DNA from: Nymphaea colorata
Lineage: Eukaryota > Streptophyta > Magnoliopsida > Nymphaeales > Nymphaeaceae
Reading direction: 5' to 3'
DNA: 64,000 bases
NCBI RefSeq assembly: GCF_008831285.2
Contig: NC_045138.2
Span: forward strand, 8,459,205-8,523,204
Position numbers and translations under genes: made by a program. The notes under the pieces are model-generated. The model did no database searches. It saw nothing but the letters and a program-made list of their open reading frames with translations, and was not told the origin of the DNA. How positions within the stretch are numbered: the stretch's first letter is position 1; the number at the start of each line of letters is the position of its first letter. Shown here in pieces: positions 20,441 to 32,019 of the stretch.

Positions 20441-21930
20441 GCTCTGTATCACAGGCTGTGGGAGTAGTAATGGCCCAGAGGAGAGCAGATTGACTTGTGA
20501 CCCATAACTGCAGAAAAAGGCAAGTACTCATGCTAACCATCCTTCTCTCAATGGGAAAGGAAATAAAGGGCAAGCAAAGGATGCTTCTCACGCTGCTAAA
20601 GGTACACCCCTTCAATCCCCTAATCTCTTTTTGCCTATGGTTAACTGCATGGATCTCGACTCTCTTGACCCCTTGATAGGATTTGGGTTTATAGCTAGCA
20701 CCAAGGGGCAGGGAAGTGATTGTGTAGCACCAAAGGGCAAGGGGCCTGGCAAGCCTCCAAACAATCGTAGCCTGGGCAGAAAGGGGTTGGGTGAAGGATA
20801 GGAAATAGAAGCGGGGAGGAACAAATAGTTTCCTTAACAGAGAAAAACAGCGAGCAAGAGGAAGAAGAGGGATGGACAAAGGTGGGGAAGAAACACAGGA
20901 AGAGCCATATACCCATCACTGTCACTGTCCATGAAGCAAATCTGAATAAAGAGAATGTTGAGCTGACTGAGCTAGTTTCAAAGCTAGAAACCAAGGAGGG
21001 GGGACCATAGGTGACTGGCTGCGAACGAATATCGTAGCCTAGAATAGGAGGGGGGCTATAAGGCCTGCATCTCAAAGAGACCTCATCAATCTCGATGAAG
21101 AAGAGAGGTCTGCTTGTAGCTTTCTGTTGGATTCTGAAGCCAAAAAGCTTGTCGAAAGCTGACCAGCACTAAAAGTAAGCTCAGAGAATGGAACAGAAGC
21201 AAGTTTGGTATGATTAATGACAAAGTTTGTAACTTGTACCATCAACTAGCGGAGGTTCAGAAAGCTACAAAACAGGAGTCATTTGCAATTATGGAGGAGG
21301 AAGCTAGAATCTCGTTTAAACTGGAGTCTGCCCTGTACATGGAAAAATTGCTGTGGAAGGACAAATCGAAAGTTAAATGGCTTCGCAAAGGAGACAAGAA
21401 CACAAAGTTCTTCTAGGCTGTGGCCAAGGGTAGGAGAAATAGTTATTTCATAGCGATGCTTCACATCAAGGACCACACCTTTGATCGGCAAGAGGACATT
21501 TTGCTGGAAGCCTCCAAGTACTTTGAGGATTTCCTAGGTTATGACAATGCTACGGGCCAGCTACCGAGATGCATTGCAGGAGGGCCTAAGGTGACAGGTC
21601 TGGATAATGCAGACCTCTTGAAACCTATTCTTGAAGAAGAAGTAACAAAGGTGGTGTATTCCCTTAACAGGGATAGCGCAGTTTGCCCTGACGAGCTCCC
21701 GAATTGTTTTTTTTTAAGACGTGTGATATTATTGGGGATGATGTTAGTAGAGCCATCACAACATTCTTCTCTTGTGGCAAGCTGGTGGGAAGCATGAATC
21801 GCACCAATATTATGCTCATCCCTAAATTTGTAGGGGCGACTGACATTCAACGCCATAAACCAATAGCTATATGTAATACCATGTCAAAAATCATAACCAA
21901 GTTGATGGTGCACAGAATGCAAAACATTCT
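20441..21930 (+). mobile_element. L1-type LINE remnant, left part (endonuclease-RT linker and RT start)
   Basis: Plus-strand frames match the middle of a plant L1 ORF2. Frame 21210-21416 carries KVKWLRKGDKNTKFF, the typical KSRVKWLxEGDxNTKFFH block, then a TAG. Frame 21420-21797 continues with the linker and a D-E-L-P (consensus DGxPxxF) segment. Frame 21704-21970 carries ITTFFSCGKL, then NRTNIMLIPK and the R-x-K-P-I-A-I-C-N block of the L1 RT. A stop and at least one frameshift make it dead. The RT stops abruptly near 21930, where copia integrase sequence begins, and LINE sequence resumes near 24405. The 20441-21180 stretch is assigned only by position. Confidence 0.75.
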
Positions 21931-22639
21931 TATGAGGATTGTGGAAGAAGTACTGCAGCATATTTGTTAAACCGTTTGACCACAAAACCATTAAAGGACA
22001 AAACTCCTTTCAAAATTATTCACAAAAAACATCCAAATTATAATCATATTCGGACATTCGGATGTCTGTACTATGCATATAATATTTCAAAACGTCATAA
22101 ATTTGATGCTCATTCACGAAAATGTGTCCTTATTGGATATCCATTTGGACAAAGTGCTTATAAACACTTTACGATCTTGAAACACATGAAGTCTTTACAA
22201 GTCGTGACGTTCATTTTGAAGAACATGAGTTTCTTTTCTCTAGCATCCAAGATAGTGATAGTTGGTGTGTGGTGCCTCTCCTTACACGTGAATCTCTTGA
22301 ATATGAGTACATGGTTCCTAGTCATGATTTCATATCTCATGAAACTACCACCACATTGCCACATGAACACTCCCTATCAACATCACCAAACGAACCTCCT
22401 CTACCCACTATGCCACAACCTGACCCCAACGGTACCACTGTTAGTCACTTACCATTAAGTCGTTCTACTCGGCAGTGCATGGTACCATCTCGTCTACAAG
22501 AGTATCGGTGCTTTTACTCTACCTCACTCAAATCCTCTAATTTGGGTAATAGTACTAACTCTACAACACCAACACATCATTCAATGCACCATTTTCTTCA
22601 TCTTGATAATTTTTCCCACCGTCATCAAGCCTTTTTAAC

Positions 22640-24180
22640 TACTATTCTCAACAATCGAGAACCATCTTCTTTCAATGAGGCAATACAGTATCAGAAATGG
22701 AGAGATGCTGAGCTTCAAGCATTAGAGGCAAACTCTACTTGGGAAATCACTTCTCTTCCACCAAGCAAAAAACCCATTGGTTGTCGCTAGTTTTACAAAA
22801 TCAAGTATAAAGCTGACGGATCTGTTGACAGATATAAGGCGTGACTTGTTGCTAAAGAATATACACAAACCAAAGGTATCAACTACACAGAGACTTTTTC
22901 TCATGTTGTCAAAATTACAACTATTCGATGTCTTCTATCCCTTGCTGCTATTCAAGGGTGGTCACTTTACAAAGTCGACGTCAAAAATGTCTTTCTTCAT
23001 AGAGACACTTTACAAAGTCGACGTCAAAAATGTCTTTCTTCATGGAGATTTACAAGAAGAAGTCTATATGTTTCTTCCACCTGGTTTTACCCGACAATGG
23101 GAGAACATTGTCTGTCGGCTAAAGAAATCTCTTTATGGGTTGAAACAGTCATCTCAGAATTGGTTTTTTAAACTCACTAAGTTCCTTCAACACCTTGATT
23201 TTTCTCAATCTAAGGCAGATTACTCCTTGTTCTCTAAGGTCAACAAGAATGGCAGTATTTTTATCATGGTATATGTTGACGACATTATTATTGCAGGAGA
23301 TAATCAACAAGCCATTGATCAGTTGAAGGTCATTATCAATGGTAAATTTCAATTGAAAGATTTGAGAGAACTAAATTATTTTTTGAGCATTGAAGTTGCA
23401 AGATCAAAACGTAAAATTTTTCTTTCTCAAAAGAAATATATAATGGACACTCTCAATGAAGGTGGATATAATGGGGCCAAACCAAGTGACACATCAATGG
23501 AACAACATCTAAAGGTTGATGATGAAAAAGGTAAACTGTTAGAAGACCCTACTTTCTTCAAAAAAATTATTGGTCGCCTATTCTATTTGACCATCACACG
23601 AGCAGATATTCTTCATAGTGTCCACTTAAAATTCATGGCACACCCAAGAATCACTCACTTGGAAATGGCCTTTCGCATCCTTCGATATATTAAATCATCG
23701 CCTGGGCATGGTATTCTTTTATCATCTAATAGCAACATTGTTGTTAAAGGATTTTGTGACTCGGACTGGGCCTCATGCCCAATGACAAGGAGATCAACTT
23801 CTGATTCTGTATATTTATGGAAGACAACCCAATATCATGGACGGTCAAAAAGCAATCCACTGTATCAAAGTCTTCAGCAGAAGCAGAGTATAGAGACATG
23901 GCTCTAGCCACATATGAAATGACTTGGATAAAATATATTCTCAAAGATTTTGGAATCATTCATGAACAGCCTATGGAGTTACATTGTGACAATAATGCAG
24001 CAATACATATCACTGCAAATCCGGTATTTCATGAAAGGACTAAGCATACAGAGATCGACTGCCACGTTGTTTGCGAGAAAATTCAAAGTAAAGAAATCTG
24101 TACCAAACACGTAAACTCTGAAAATCAAGTTGCTGGTATCTTTATTTTTCAAGTTAAGAGGTATGTTGGCCTTAATCGAT
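22640..24180 (+). pseudogene. Ty1/copia reverse transcriptase-RNase H (frameshifted)
   Basis: Recognisable copia blocks in order are WRDAELQALEANSTWE, a V-D-V-K-N-V-F-L-H-G block, LKKSLYGLKQ, the catalytic YVDDIIIAG box (intact), FQLKDLRELNYFL, and RNase H with FCDSDWASCP. The last runs into another frame with KSSAEAEYRDMA and E-L-H-C-D-N-N-A-A. Frames switch near 22790, around the 43-bp duplication at 22963-23048, and near 23830. The YVDD catalytic box survives although the gene cannot be translated as one protein. Confidence 0.9.
22963..23048. repeat. 43-bp tandem duplication inside copia RT
   Basis: Two copies begin at 22963 and 23006 (CACTTTACAAAGTCGACG...), differing by a base or two. 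As 43 is not divisible by three, the duplication changes frame and repeats the K-V-D-V-K-N-V-F-L-H block. Confidence 0.9.
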
Positions 24181-24205
24181 CCAGGAGCTCCAACTTGAAG
24201 GGAAT

Positions 24206-24404
24206 TGTTGGATGTTATGCAAATCTAGTCTATGTAGGCAAGTTGTATCTTTACAAGATATCACAGTTGTAAAATCTCTCCCTTGTTTCCTTTTTCTGAG
24301 GAAGAGATAACGCTTGGATGTTATGCTCACTCTTGTATAAATACTGTAATTTGATTACAATACAATCAATCAAATTCTAGTTTTCTTGAGTCCATTGTTT
24401 ATGC
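24206..24404 (+). repeat. Copia 3' LTR
   Basis: It starts TGTTGGATGTTATGC after the purine-rich AACTTGAAGGGAAT. A TATAAATA box lies at 24336-24343, and AATACAATCAATCAAATTC sequence follows, typical of short copia LTRs. The end is near TTTATGCA at about 24404. The motif GGATGTTATGC occurs twice (24209 and 24316). Confidence 0.7.
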
Positions 24405-25440
24405 ATGCACCATCCTTGACCTGGAATCAGCCCATGCTAGGCTCAATGTGGTTCAGCTCGCTAATAAGCAGGATAAGCTAGTTTGGCTAAATAGAGAAGC
24501 CAAGTCTATGAAAGGGTGGAGCATCATGAGGAAGAAGAGGATTAATAATCGTCAGAGGAAATTCGTCTAGGACACTAAAATCGCCCCTAGAGCAGCATGG
24601 ACCCTTTACATCGCTTATGAAGGTAAGCTAAGCACCCTTGACAGGTTGAAGAAACGGGGTATCTCCTTATTCAAATAGTATCTATATCCCAAGTATATCA
24701 ACCAAAATTTGGCAATAGTGCTTCAGCTTTTTCAGGAGCCTATACCGGTATGAAGATGACAAGAAGCTAATGCTGATTTGGGTTAGATCAGGGGTAATTT
24801 TTACAAAAATCCCTCAGCTGGAGGAAAACCAGAACATGATTCAAATTATGTCCCTTGGCACAAAGAATGGTAAGTTCATCTATGCTGTTTGGAAAGATGA
24901 GGCAGAGGGTAACCTGAGGCATGACATGTTAAGAGCGGAGGGAGGTAATGACAGTGCTGAAATGTGCCTTCTGTGGAAATGGCTTCGATCATCGCGTGCA
25001 AATAATGAGAGGAAGGGAGTTATCTCTAATAATAAAGCTTGGACTGGGAGGCTCAAACGGATGACAGCAGCACAAAGGGAGCTCCCCCATGAATGGGAGC
25101 TCATCAGTGAATTTAGTGGCCTTCTGTACGTGACAGCGATGCTTCCTTCTCTCTGCAGGTTTGTTAATGTGCAGATATGGGCTCAAGATGGTAAACTTGA
25201 CACAGGTTGATAGTGGGTGTGAGGCCTCAGGTTTCTTGTAAGCCAGAAGGGTCTCTTCTTATATTTTGGTGTTGTTAGCTTCCCAGTTGGGTTTAACCTC
25301 GGTGTTCCAGAAGTTTGCTGGATTTGATTTTTGCCTTTAGGTGCTGTAGAATGGGGATAATGCTCTAATTCTCCATGGTTCTCATTTTTGCTGTATATAA
25401 ACTCCTTCCTTCTTAATAAAGGTCGTGAGCCTATCTCCCA
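24405..25440 (+). mobile_element. L1-type LINE remnant, right part (C terminus and 3' end)
   Basis: Downstream of the copia insertion the plus strand carries a block near 24600-24680 reading LSTLDRLKKRGIS, typical of the C-terminal region of plant L1 ORF2 just before the CxxC finger. The open stretch 24770-25210 (146 codons) has no family I recognise and is probably LINE C-terminal or 3'-UTR sequence. The end at about 25390-25440, with TGTATATAAACTCC and AATAAAG, looks like a plant LINE 3' end. Confidence 0.5.
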
Positions 25441-26899
25441 GCAACTTTCCATTGAGAAAATGGCTTCGTGTCATGCATCCATAATTACATGCACCACAAC
25501 AAGAGAGACTCTAAAACAAGTGAAAAGATTCGAAGGAGAAAAAGTTACGTTGTAGTAGTTAATACTTGAATGAGAGTGGTAAGGAGATACCTGCAGAAAC
25601 TTTCATAGTCTTAAAACAACATTATCGTGGCAGGGACTGCTTGAATTTGACTCTACCTTTTGAGGTGGGTGGTGAAAAAATCCTTTGGGGTGGGTAGTGA
25701 AAAAAGTGAATGCCCACTAGATGTAGTTGATTCTGGTTCGAATGGCATGGGTGTCACATTTTGCTGTTACAGATGAGTACTGAGTACTATAACTTTGGGG
25801 TAGAGTAGCCTCAGAGTTTTATGCCATAGGCAGTGGCAGAGCCACATTTTAGTTGGTGTGGGCAGCCACAAAATTTACTTTATTTACATATAAAAATTTC
25901 ACTGATTTTCATTTTTTTTACATATAAATGCTGCTTAAAGTTTGAAATTTAAACGTAGAGTGCCCCTTAGCCAAAAACCATCAAAAAAGTGTTTCAACTG
26001 GTGTGCGATTTCCTCGAGTAAGAAACAAAGTGGAGGTAGGAGTAGCGTCAGAGTTTTACGGCGTAGGGCCAGCAACAAAGTGTCTCAACCCACGTGTGAT
26101 TTCCTCGAGTAAGAAAGGAAGCCACATATAAAGGGTTAACACTTCCTCTGGTAAAATTTGTCGCATGCTTTGAGGAGCTTGGCGCAGTTGATTAGACATG
26201 CTGAGTTGCAAACGCACCTGCTGGTTTGATGGTGTCAATCCTTCAACCCCTACACAACTTTGGGCTTGCGCTTGTCTACATAGCCTGAACCTGAACCTGA
26301 AGGGCAAGGGAAAGAAGGGAGAGTAGGTTTTGCTATATATCCCAACATAGAAACGATGATCCATGCTCTTTATCATGCATTTATTGGCAAAATAAGGAAC
26401 TCCAGGTGGCAAAACCTGAACCCCTTATAAGAAGTTTCTCTGCTGAAAACTGCCTTTTGGTTAAGGTTGCGACGCTTTTCACTTTGTTGCACGATAAAGC
26501 CTTATTCCAATACCAAATAAGTTCTTCCACGATAAATTATCTAAAACAAGTTATCCTAAATAATTTCCCCTAAAAATTCCCCTTCATGCCAAATGCCCAT
26601 CCACAATCATGTTGTTACACTGCTTAACAAGAACCACAGAGAGAGAGAGGAGGGGGTGGAGCTGACAACCACATCAACCAAGTTGGATTCAAAATATAAC
26701 ATCCTGAGCAAAGAACCAACTTCACCACACAAACATGATACACGGGGATCTCCTCATGCACAGGGGGATAAGCTATAAACAGTGACAAAAGCTCTTCAAA
26801 GGGGAAATGGTACCCGCCAAATGCTCACAAAAGCCGAAAAAAGGTCACAAAGACGTTGGTTGGTTGTATGAGTAATGAGAAGCATAGGTATTAGCCGCC
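25441..26899. other. Intergenic region with partial repeats
   Basis: No gene was found. Two motifs are duplicated: an AGAGTTTTAxGxC(G/A)TAGG-like block at about 25808 and 26050, and GATTTCCTCGAGTAAGAAA at about 26007 and 26098. A GGCAGTGGCAGAGCCAC segment at 25830-25850 resembles the end of a common plant dispersed repeat. The open frame 26056-26412 (minus) has no recognisable domain. Confidence 0.4.
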
Positions 26900-29800
26900 T
26901 TAACCAGTTAGGCTGGCGAGAGAGTTCTTCAGGTTGGAGTATAAATCATACAGAGAGTACTGCCTTAGATTTTTCACTTCATACCATGAGTTCAGAGCAA
27001 CGTAATTCTTGTCTGTGCCAGAGAACGTCAGTTGTACACTCAGACTACAGTCAATGTTGCCCTGCCGATCTTTGCACTTTGTGCGCGGGATTGCACAGTT
27101 TTGACCTTCTATGCAAACTGTATTTGATTTCCCTGAACATGCCGCACAATTGTCACTTTTCCAGTACAAGTTTTGGAGCCTTCCTATCTGAAATTCAAGA
27201 ACCTGTAACATGCATATAGGCAGCCGATCAGACACAAAATAACCAATGCTAAGCCATAGTGTTGGTGTTTTAGAAATGCATAAACCATACCAATGTGAAG
27301 CTGGAGACAATATAGCTGTCATTTGCAACAAATACAGGGAAAGACCGTGCTGCATACTGTCGACCAGCAAATGCCACCATAGAAACATTCTACAAAATAG
27401 AAATAAGTTGATCCATGGAAGTCAAATAACAGAAATAGGACTTATATATTGCACAAGTGCTCGAATCAAGTCATCGGAAAAGGATGTTATGCTTTGGATA
27501 TTTTTCTAGGAGCTCATGGAGGAATTGAAGCATGATTGTTTCCGAAGAGGCAAAAAGTCATCATCCACCTGGACTAATGACTTGAGGGAAAGTACCCGAC
27601 CAAAAGAGCAACGGGTGATGGATGCATCAATTCTGATGAATGAGCAGAAGTTGCCAAATTTTGTAGTTTGTCGAACAATTAAGTATGTGAAACATGTTAG
27701 TATGCAATGACAAATAACAAAGAGGCAAATTAACAGCCCACGACATTAATGTCAGCTAAACCACATCCCTGATGGATATAAGACACATCATCAGATCAAT
27801 TTTAAGATACATTTATCCCCTCAATGGTGATAACTGATCATTTGAAGCAGCACATTGTGTAGCATGAGAGGATGAAAACTTCTGATGAGAAAACAAGAAG
27901 GGAAAAATGAAACCACCACCAATTCTGTTCTCTTCTCTATGGTACTGAAAAAAAGAACGCAACAGAGAGAAACTCTAAGAGCAGATTATAAAAGTTAGTG
28001 GCTACACAAAAACAGCAACAAAGGTTGGAGAACGGAGACAGAAGAATGTAAAATATTACAACCATGTTCCTGTTAATGAAAAGAAGCACAAAATGTTACA
28101 CAAAAGCCATATAAGACTTGTAAACAAAGGCTACTAGGAAGATGATGGTTATGCATCTCTAGATTGATGCATCGCAGCAAATTTCAAAAGCACCCGTAAA
28201 GGTAAAATGGCAGTTCAGACCTTTTTGTTCAGTAAGTATCAAATTTATGTAAATGAATAAACCAAAGCATCCATGTATTTCGCAGGGACATTGCAATCGT
28301 AAGTTGAGAGAACTAGTTGATGCTGTGTCTGTCATGGAGAAACAGCAATGGACATTGTCAAAGTTGCATCTAATGGTGTTTATCGTGATGCTTTTGTCTT
28401 CAAATTTGAAACACTATCAACTAAAATCTTATTTGTTTAGATAAAAAATATTGCAGCTTACTTATATTATTCAGATCCATGTTTGGTTGAATACCTTTTA
28501 TCTTTAGCTCATAAATATATGCACAACCTCTCCTGAGCGTGAGGATATATCATACACATTCATGTCTTGTCCCAAATTAAATCCACATCCACATCTGTCT
28601 ATGTAGGACCCTACCTTTGGTCACGATTCACTAGCCATGGCTGATCATGGCATGGGAACATTCTCTTCCAATTGCCAAGCACTAGACTTGCATCCATTCA
28701 AGTCATGGAAATCAATGAATCATCTGAGATATGTTGGTTGTCAAGTCAACACATCCTACATTGTTAGCCGTGATCTTCTGGATTTGTTTTTTTCAGTGCC
28801 ATCTGAAATTCATTCGCTAATCCAACTTCCAAAAGGGGACCATTGGTTTACTTCCAACAAGGGTATGACAAAGTAGAAAGCAGCCTGTTGCACGTACGTC
28901 TTTACAAGCATTCATGACAGGACTGAATAGCTTTTCCAGATGAAACAAGATCGTTTACAAATCTTACATACCAAATCATCCTGTAAGTTCACCATGTCAG
29001 TTCTTTCCCAAAACATGCCTGAAGTAAGCATAATAACAACTAAAACATATTGCGGAAACCTGGGCTGTGAACAGATGCCTTCCAAGCCTGATTGACTTCA
29101 AAGGGAGTTTGGTCATTCAATCCAGTCAAACCATATCGAATCAATCCAGTTTCTTTCTATTCAAGGTGAATGTGGGGGGATGAAGAGAGGAGACAGAGAC
29201 CTTTTAAAACCTCGTAGAGATTACAATGCGGGACTAGAATATGAAATCGTGGAGTATCTCCAGATAGAAAAAAATTAACTGGCTGGATATGCTTGTGAAA
29301 ATGCAGAGGCATATTCAAACCATACAGGGACATTTACGCGCTACCATGTGTGGAGTAGGTAGCGACAAATTTATGATGGTAAGTGGAAAAGTTCCCGAGG
29401 TTAGAGTTTGGGGGAACCAAAGCAAGTCACGTGGTCATTGCGCTGACATGTTCTCTTCTTAGACTTGAAGAAGACAAATGAGAAAAACAAATCTGCTTTC
29501 AAAATAATGTGACATATTAGTGTACCTAAAATTCAGAAAGCAGTCTCAGCTCTCATATGCACTATCATCAACCTGAATAATTTTTTTCAAGCAAGGAAAA
29601 ACAAAATTACATTTATATACTTACATAAATATATATTAACTTCGGATAATCATAGAAAGCAACAAAAAATCAAGAAAAGAAAAGGAAGACTCAGCCAATT
29701 GTGATATTGACCAGAGAAAGGATATGTTTTTGGACGTGATCACGAATTACCAAAGTGGCCAGTCATTCAATTTCAAACTCAAAACCCATACTACAAGCAA

Positions 29801-30169
29801 CAAAACACAGAAAAGAGATAAAAAAAAGGGAACCTGTTGGAATATCTGGCCGAAGTTGGAATAATTTATGGTGAGGAGAGAGATCTCGTCGACCTTCGGC
29901 CTGAACACAGCAACCTGAGCGTTAGAATTCTCGAGGCCTAGGCGGCCATCGCAGGGAGAAAGCTGGACTTTGTCTGGCTGGGAGAAGAAGCTATCACCGG
30001 GCGAGAAAGCCAGGCCGAATGTGAAGCCGTCCGATTTCTGGATCAGGGTGTCGAGGCACGGCTGAAAGACATTGTTGGTATCGGAAGCATCGATGCAGAC
30101 GACAATTCCAAGCAACAGAGAAAACAGAAACGCTGAATTCCTGGGGAAACTCCCCATCATCCTGCCCAT
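26900..30169 (-). CDS. EXPP1-like: EXPP1-like secreted protein, 3 coding exons, 245 aa
   Basis: Coding exons (minus) are 30169-29834, 27389-27291 and 27202-26900. All junctions are GT-AG in phase 0, giving 112+33+100 residues. The product has a hydrophobic signal peptide (about residues 12-28). Next come SDGFTFGLAFSPGDSFF and VAVFRPKVDEISLLTINYS in exon 1, and SMVAFAGRQYAARSFPVF in exon 2. Exon 3 has VLEFQIGRLQNLYWKSDNC with C-x2-C-x7-C-x5-C, then SGTDKNYVALNSWYEV. This order and length fit the plant family annotated as expp1 protein precursor, so it is probably secreted or in the endomembrane system; its biochemical role is not known to me. Intron 1 is long (27390-29833) and intron 2 is 88 bp. 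The start is the first ATG of the frame; a second Met follows at residue 4. The gene looks intact. Confidence 0.88.
27390..29833 (-). other. EXPP1-like gene intron 1 (2.44 kb)
   Basis: The donor follows CAACAG|GT at 29834/29833 and the acceptor is TTTTGTAG|AAT at 27390/27389. Open stretches inside (27516-27710, 28253-28444, 28637-28876, all plus) are short, unlike known proteins and opposite to the gene, so they are not called. Confidence 0.7.
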
Positions 30170-30665
30170 CGTCTTTTTTCTTCCTCCTGCAACCCGAAGG
30201 GATAAATAAGACGACTGCCCTTTCCTCCTCCCTTCTTTTTCTTCTTCCGTTTTCCTTCCTCCCCAGGAATCGGTTATCTTACCTGTGAGAAAGGGTTATT
30301 ATTTTTAATCAATCTACTTTTCACCCTCGATCGGACGCCTCCCCTGTTCCTTTCCGCTTTGATTTGATCGTGATCGGATAGCGACGTGCAGTAAAAAGGA
30401 GATGGGTATTGGTCGATCAAAAGGGTGGACGATATCCCGAGTTCGATCGACGGAAGGGCCTGATTTCTGTAAGAGAGGAGGAGGGGGGCACGTCGTTCCT
30501 TCCACCCTCCCCACGCGCCTCTGATTTTTAGGAACGAAGACTTGCATGGAAAGTTCCCAGGAGAGAGAGAAAGTAGTTATATGACGTTAGGTGTCATTTT
30601 TTCCCATCCGATGACGTGAAAAGACCGGACATGGTCGACAGAAGGCGCGTTCCCTATTCCCTTTG
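30170..30665 (-). promoter_or_regulatory. Presumed promoter/5' leader of the EXPP1-like gene
   Basis: This stretch lies between the start codon (30169) and the MITE-like element beginning near 30668. It has pyrimidine-rich leader sequence on the minus strand and is GC-richer than the surroundings. No certain TATA box was found. Confidence 0.35.
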
Positions 30666-30667
30666 CT

Positions 30668-31098
30668 TTAGGGGCCGTCCGTTTAATGGTGAGAAGAAAA
30701 AAGTTTTTTCAAAAAAATTTTTAAAAAAAAATTTTTGGAATTGAAGAAACGAAAAAAAAATTTCGTTTTTTCAAAACCAGTTTGTGTTTGTTACGAGGAA
30801 ATTATTTTTCTAGAAAAAAATTTCTTTGTTTGATAGGAATGGTGAGGAGGAAGAAGGAGGAAGAAGAGAAGGAGGGAGGAGAGAGAAAAAATTTCCTTCT
30901 CCAACGGTCACAAAAAAAATTCTGGAAAAATTTCTTCACCCTTTTGGTTGGAGAAATTTTTTCGAAAATATTTTTTCAGAATCATCTCCAACGATCCAAA
31001 TTTTTTTTTCATGATTGATGAAATGGAAAAGTTTTAAAATTTTGAATTTTTTTTCGTGTTCAACAATGCTTTTCCTGCCAACCAAACGCCCCCTTAAA
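30668..31098. mobile_element. MITE-like AT-rich element with imperfect terminal inverted repeats
   Basis: The left end TTTAGGGGCCGTCCGTTTAATGG and the right end CCAACCAAACGCCCCCTTAA are imperfect inverted repeats of the common plant GGGGGCGTTTGGTTGG type. The interior is strongly A/T-rich, with nested AAAAATTTTT inverted segments able to form a hairpin, and it encodes nothing. A hAT-like class is suggested by the terminal motif; the target duplication is uncertain. Confidence 0.6.
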
Positions 31099-31956
31099 AA
31101 AAAGGGTAATTACAAAAAAGCACCACCATTTTAACAATAACAAACGACAGCGGCAAAGTTCCTGAGTAACCAACAGGCCTCACTCTCAAATCACAGCATG
31201 CTAAATTCAAGCGTGTATTAGGGGAGGTAATTTATAAAATTATATTTTTTTCAAATAAAATATAAAAAAATAGAAGAATTATTTAAAAAACACGCGATGT
31301 CCAACGAAGGGTTTGCCAAGTCCCCTTGGGCATGTATTCATAAGAATTATGGCGAAAATATGGGCCCCTATTTGTTAGTCCTTGAATCTTGAGGGAATTT
31401 GAAGTCGCGGACACATGATGTTTGAAATTACGTATAACTACCTAAGACTTGAACATAATTTGTTAAAAGCATCGCCATGTAGGGGGGCCCCACAAAGACC
31501 GAGCCCGAACCCACAATCTGCTGAGCCATATTGTGGCTCAGCGGCCAATGTCAAGCGGACCCAGTCATATTTTACGCTGTTAAGTACGGTTTTGGGGGGG
31601 GAATTTTTGACAAATATATTAACAAGTTGCCTGAATTTGTATAGAAAATATTAATATTGGGAGTCGCCATTTCCTAGCTAGGAAAGTTGCTTTATTGCCA
31701 TAAATTTGTGACTGCTGCTACTCCACAGCATGATGAGCTTCCAAACATGTAACGGCAGCACCTGCCCTGCCATCTCTGCAGCGGGAGACAACGTCAATGT
31801 TGGCTCAGCAATTGTCTTTTCTCGTCCGCACTCCCCACAAAGCGGAGCTGGTTATATGCAAACACACAAATTTTTTTGTGCATTAATATGCTTAATGAAC
31901 AACAATTTTTTTTAAAAAAACAAAAATAAAACCAAAAAGAAGTTTAAAAAACCTAA

Positions 31957-31967
31957 AACACACACAC

Positions 31968-32019
<52 letters not shown>
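31957..32019. repeat. Compound microsatellite (AC)n(AT)n(GT)n
   Basis: An AC run, then about 41 bp of AT, then a GT run form a perfect-looking inverted repeat. Confidence 0.95.

Larger units (their letters stand above)
21930..24404 (+). mobile_element. 5'-truncated Ty1/copia retrotransposon with 3' LTR
   Basis: The element begins inside the integrase (TAAYLLNRLT, then TPFKIIHKKHPNY and R-T-F-G-C-L). It continues through RT and RNase H and ends in a 3' LTR starting TGTTGGATG at 24206, with a purine-rich run just before it. There is no 5' LTR, gag or protease, so the copy is 5'-truncated. It lies within an L1-type LINE, whose sequence flanks it on both sides. Frameshifts, an in-frame stop and a 43-bp duplication show that it is dead. 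Confidence 0.85.

Noticed and set aside
28637-28876. 79-codon ORF inside the EXPP1-like intron 1
   Set aside because: Opposite strand to the gene, no recognisable family, flanks not gene-like.
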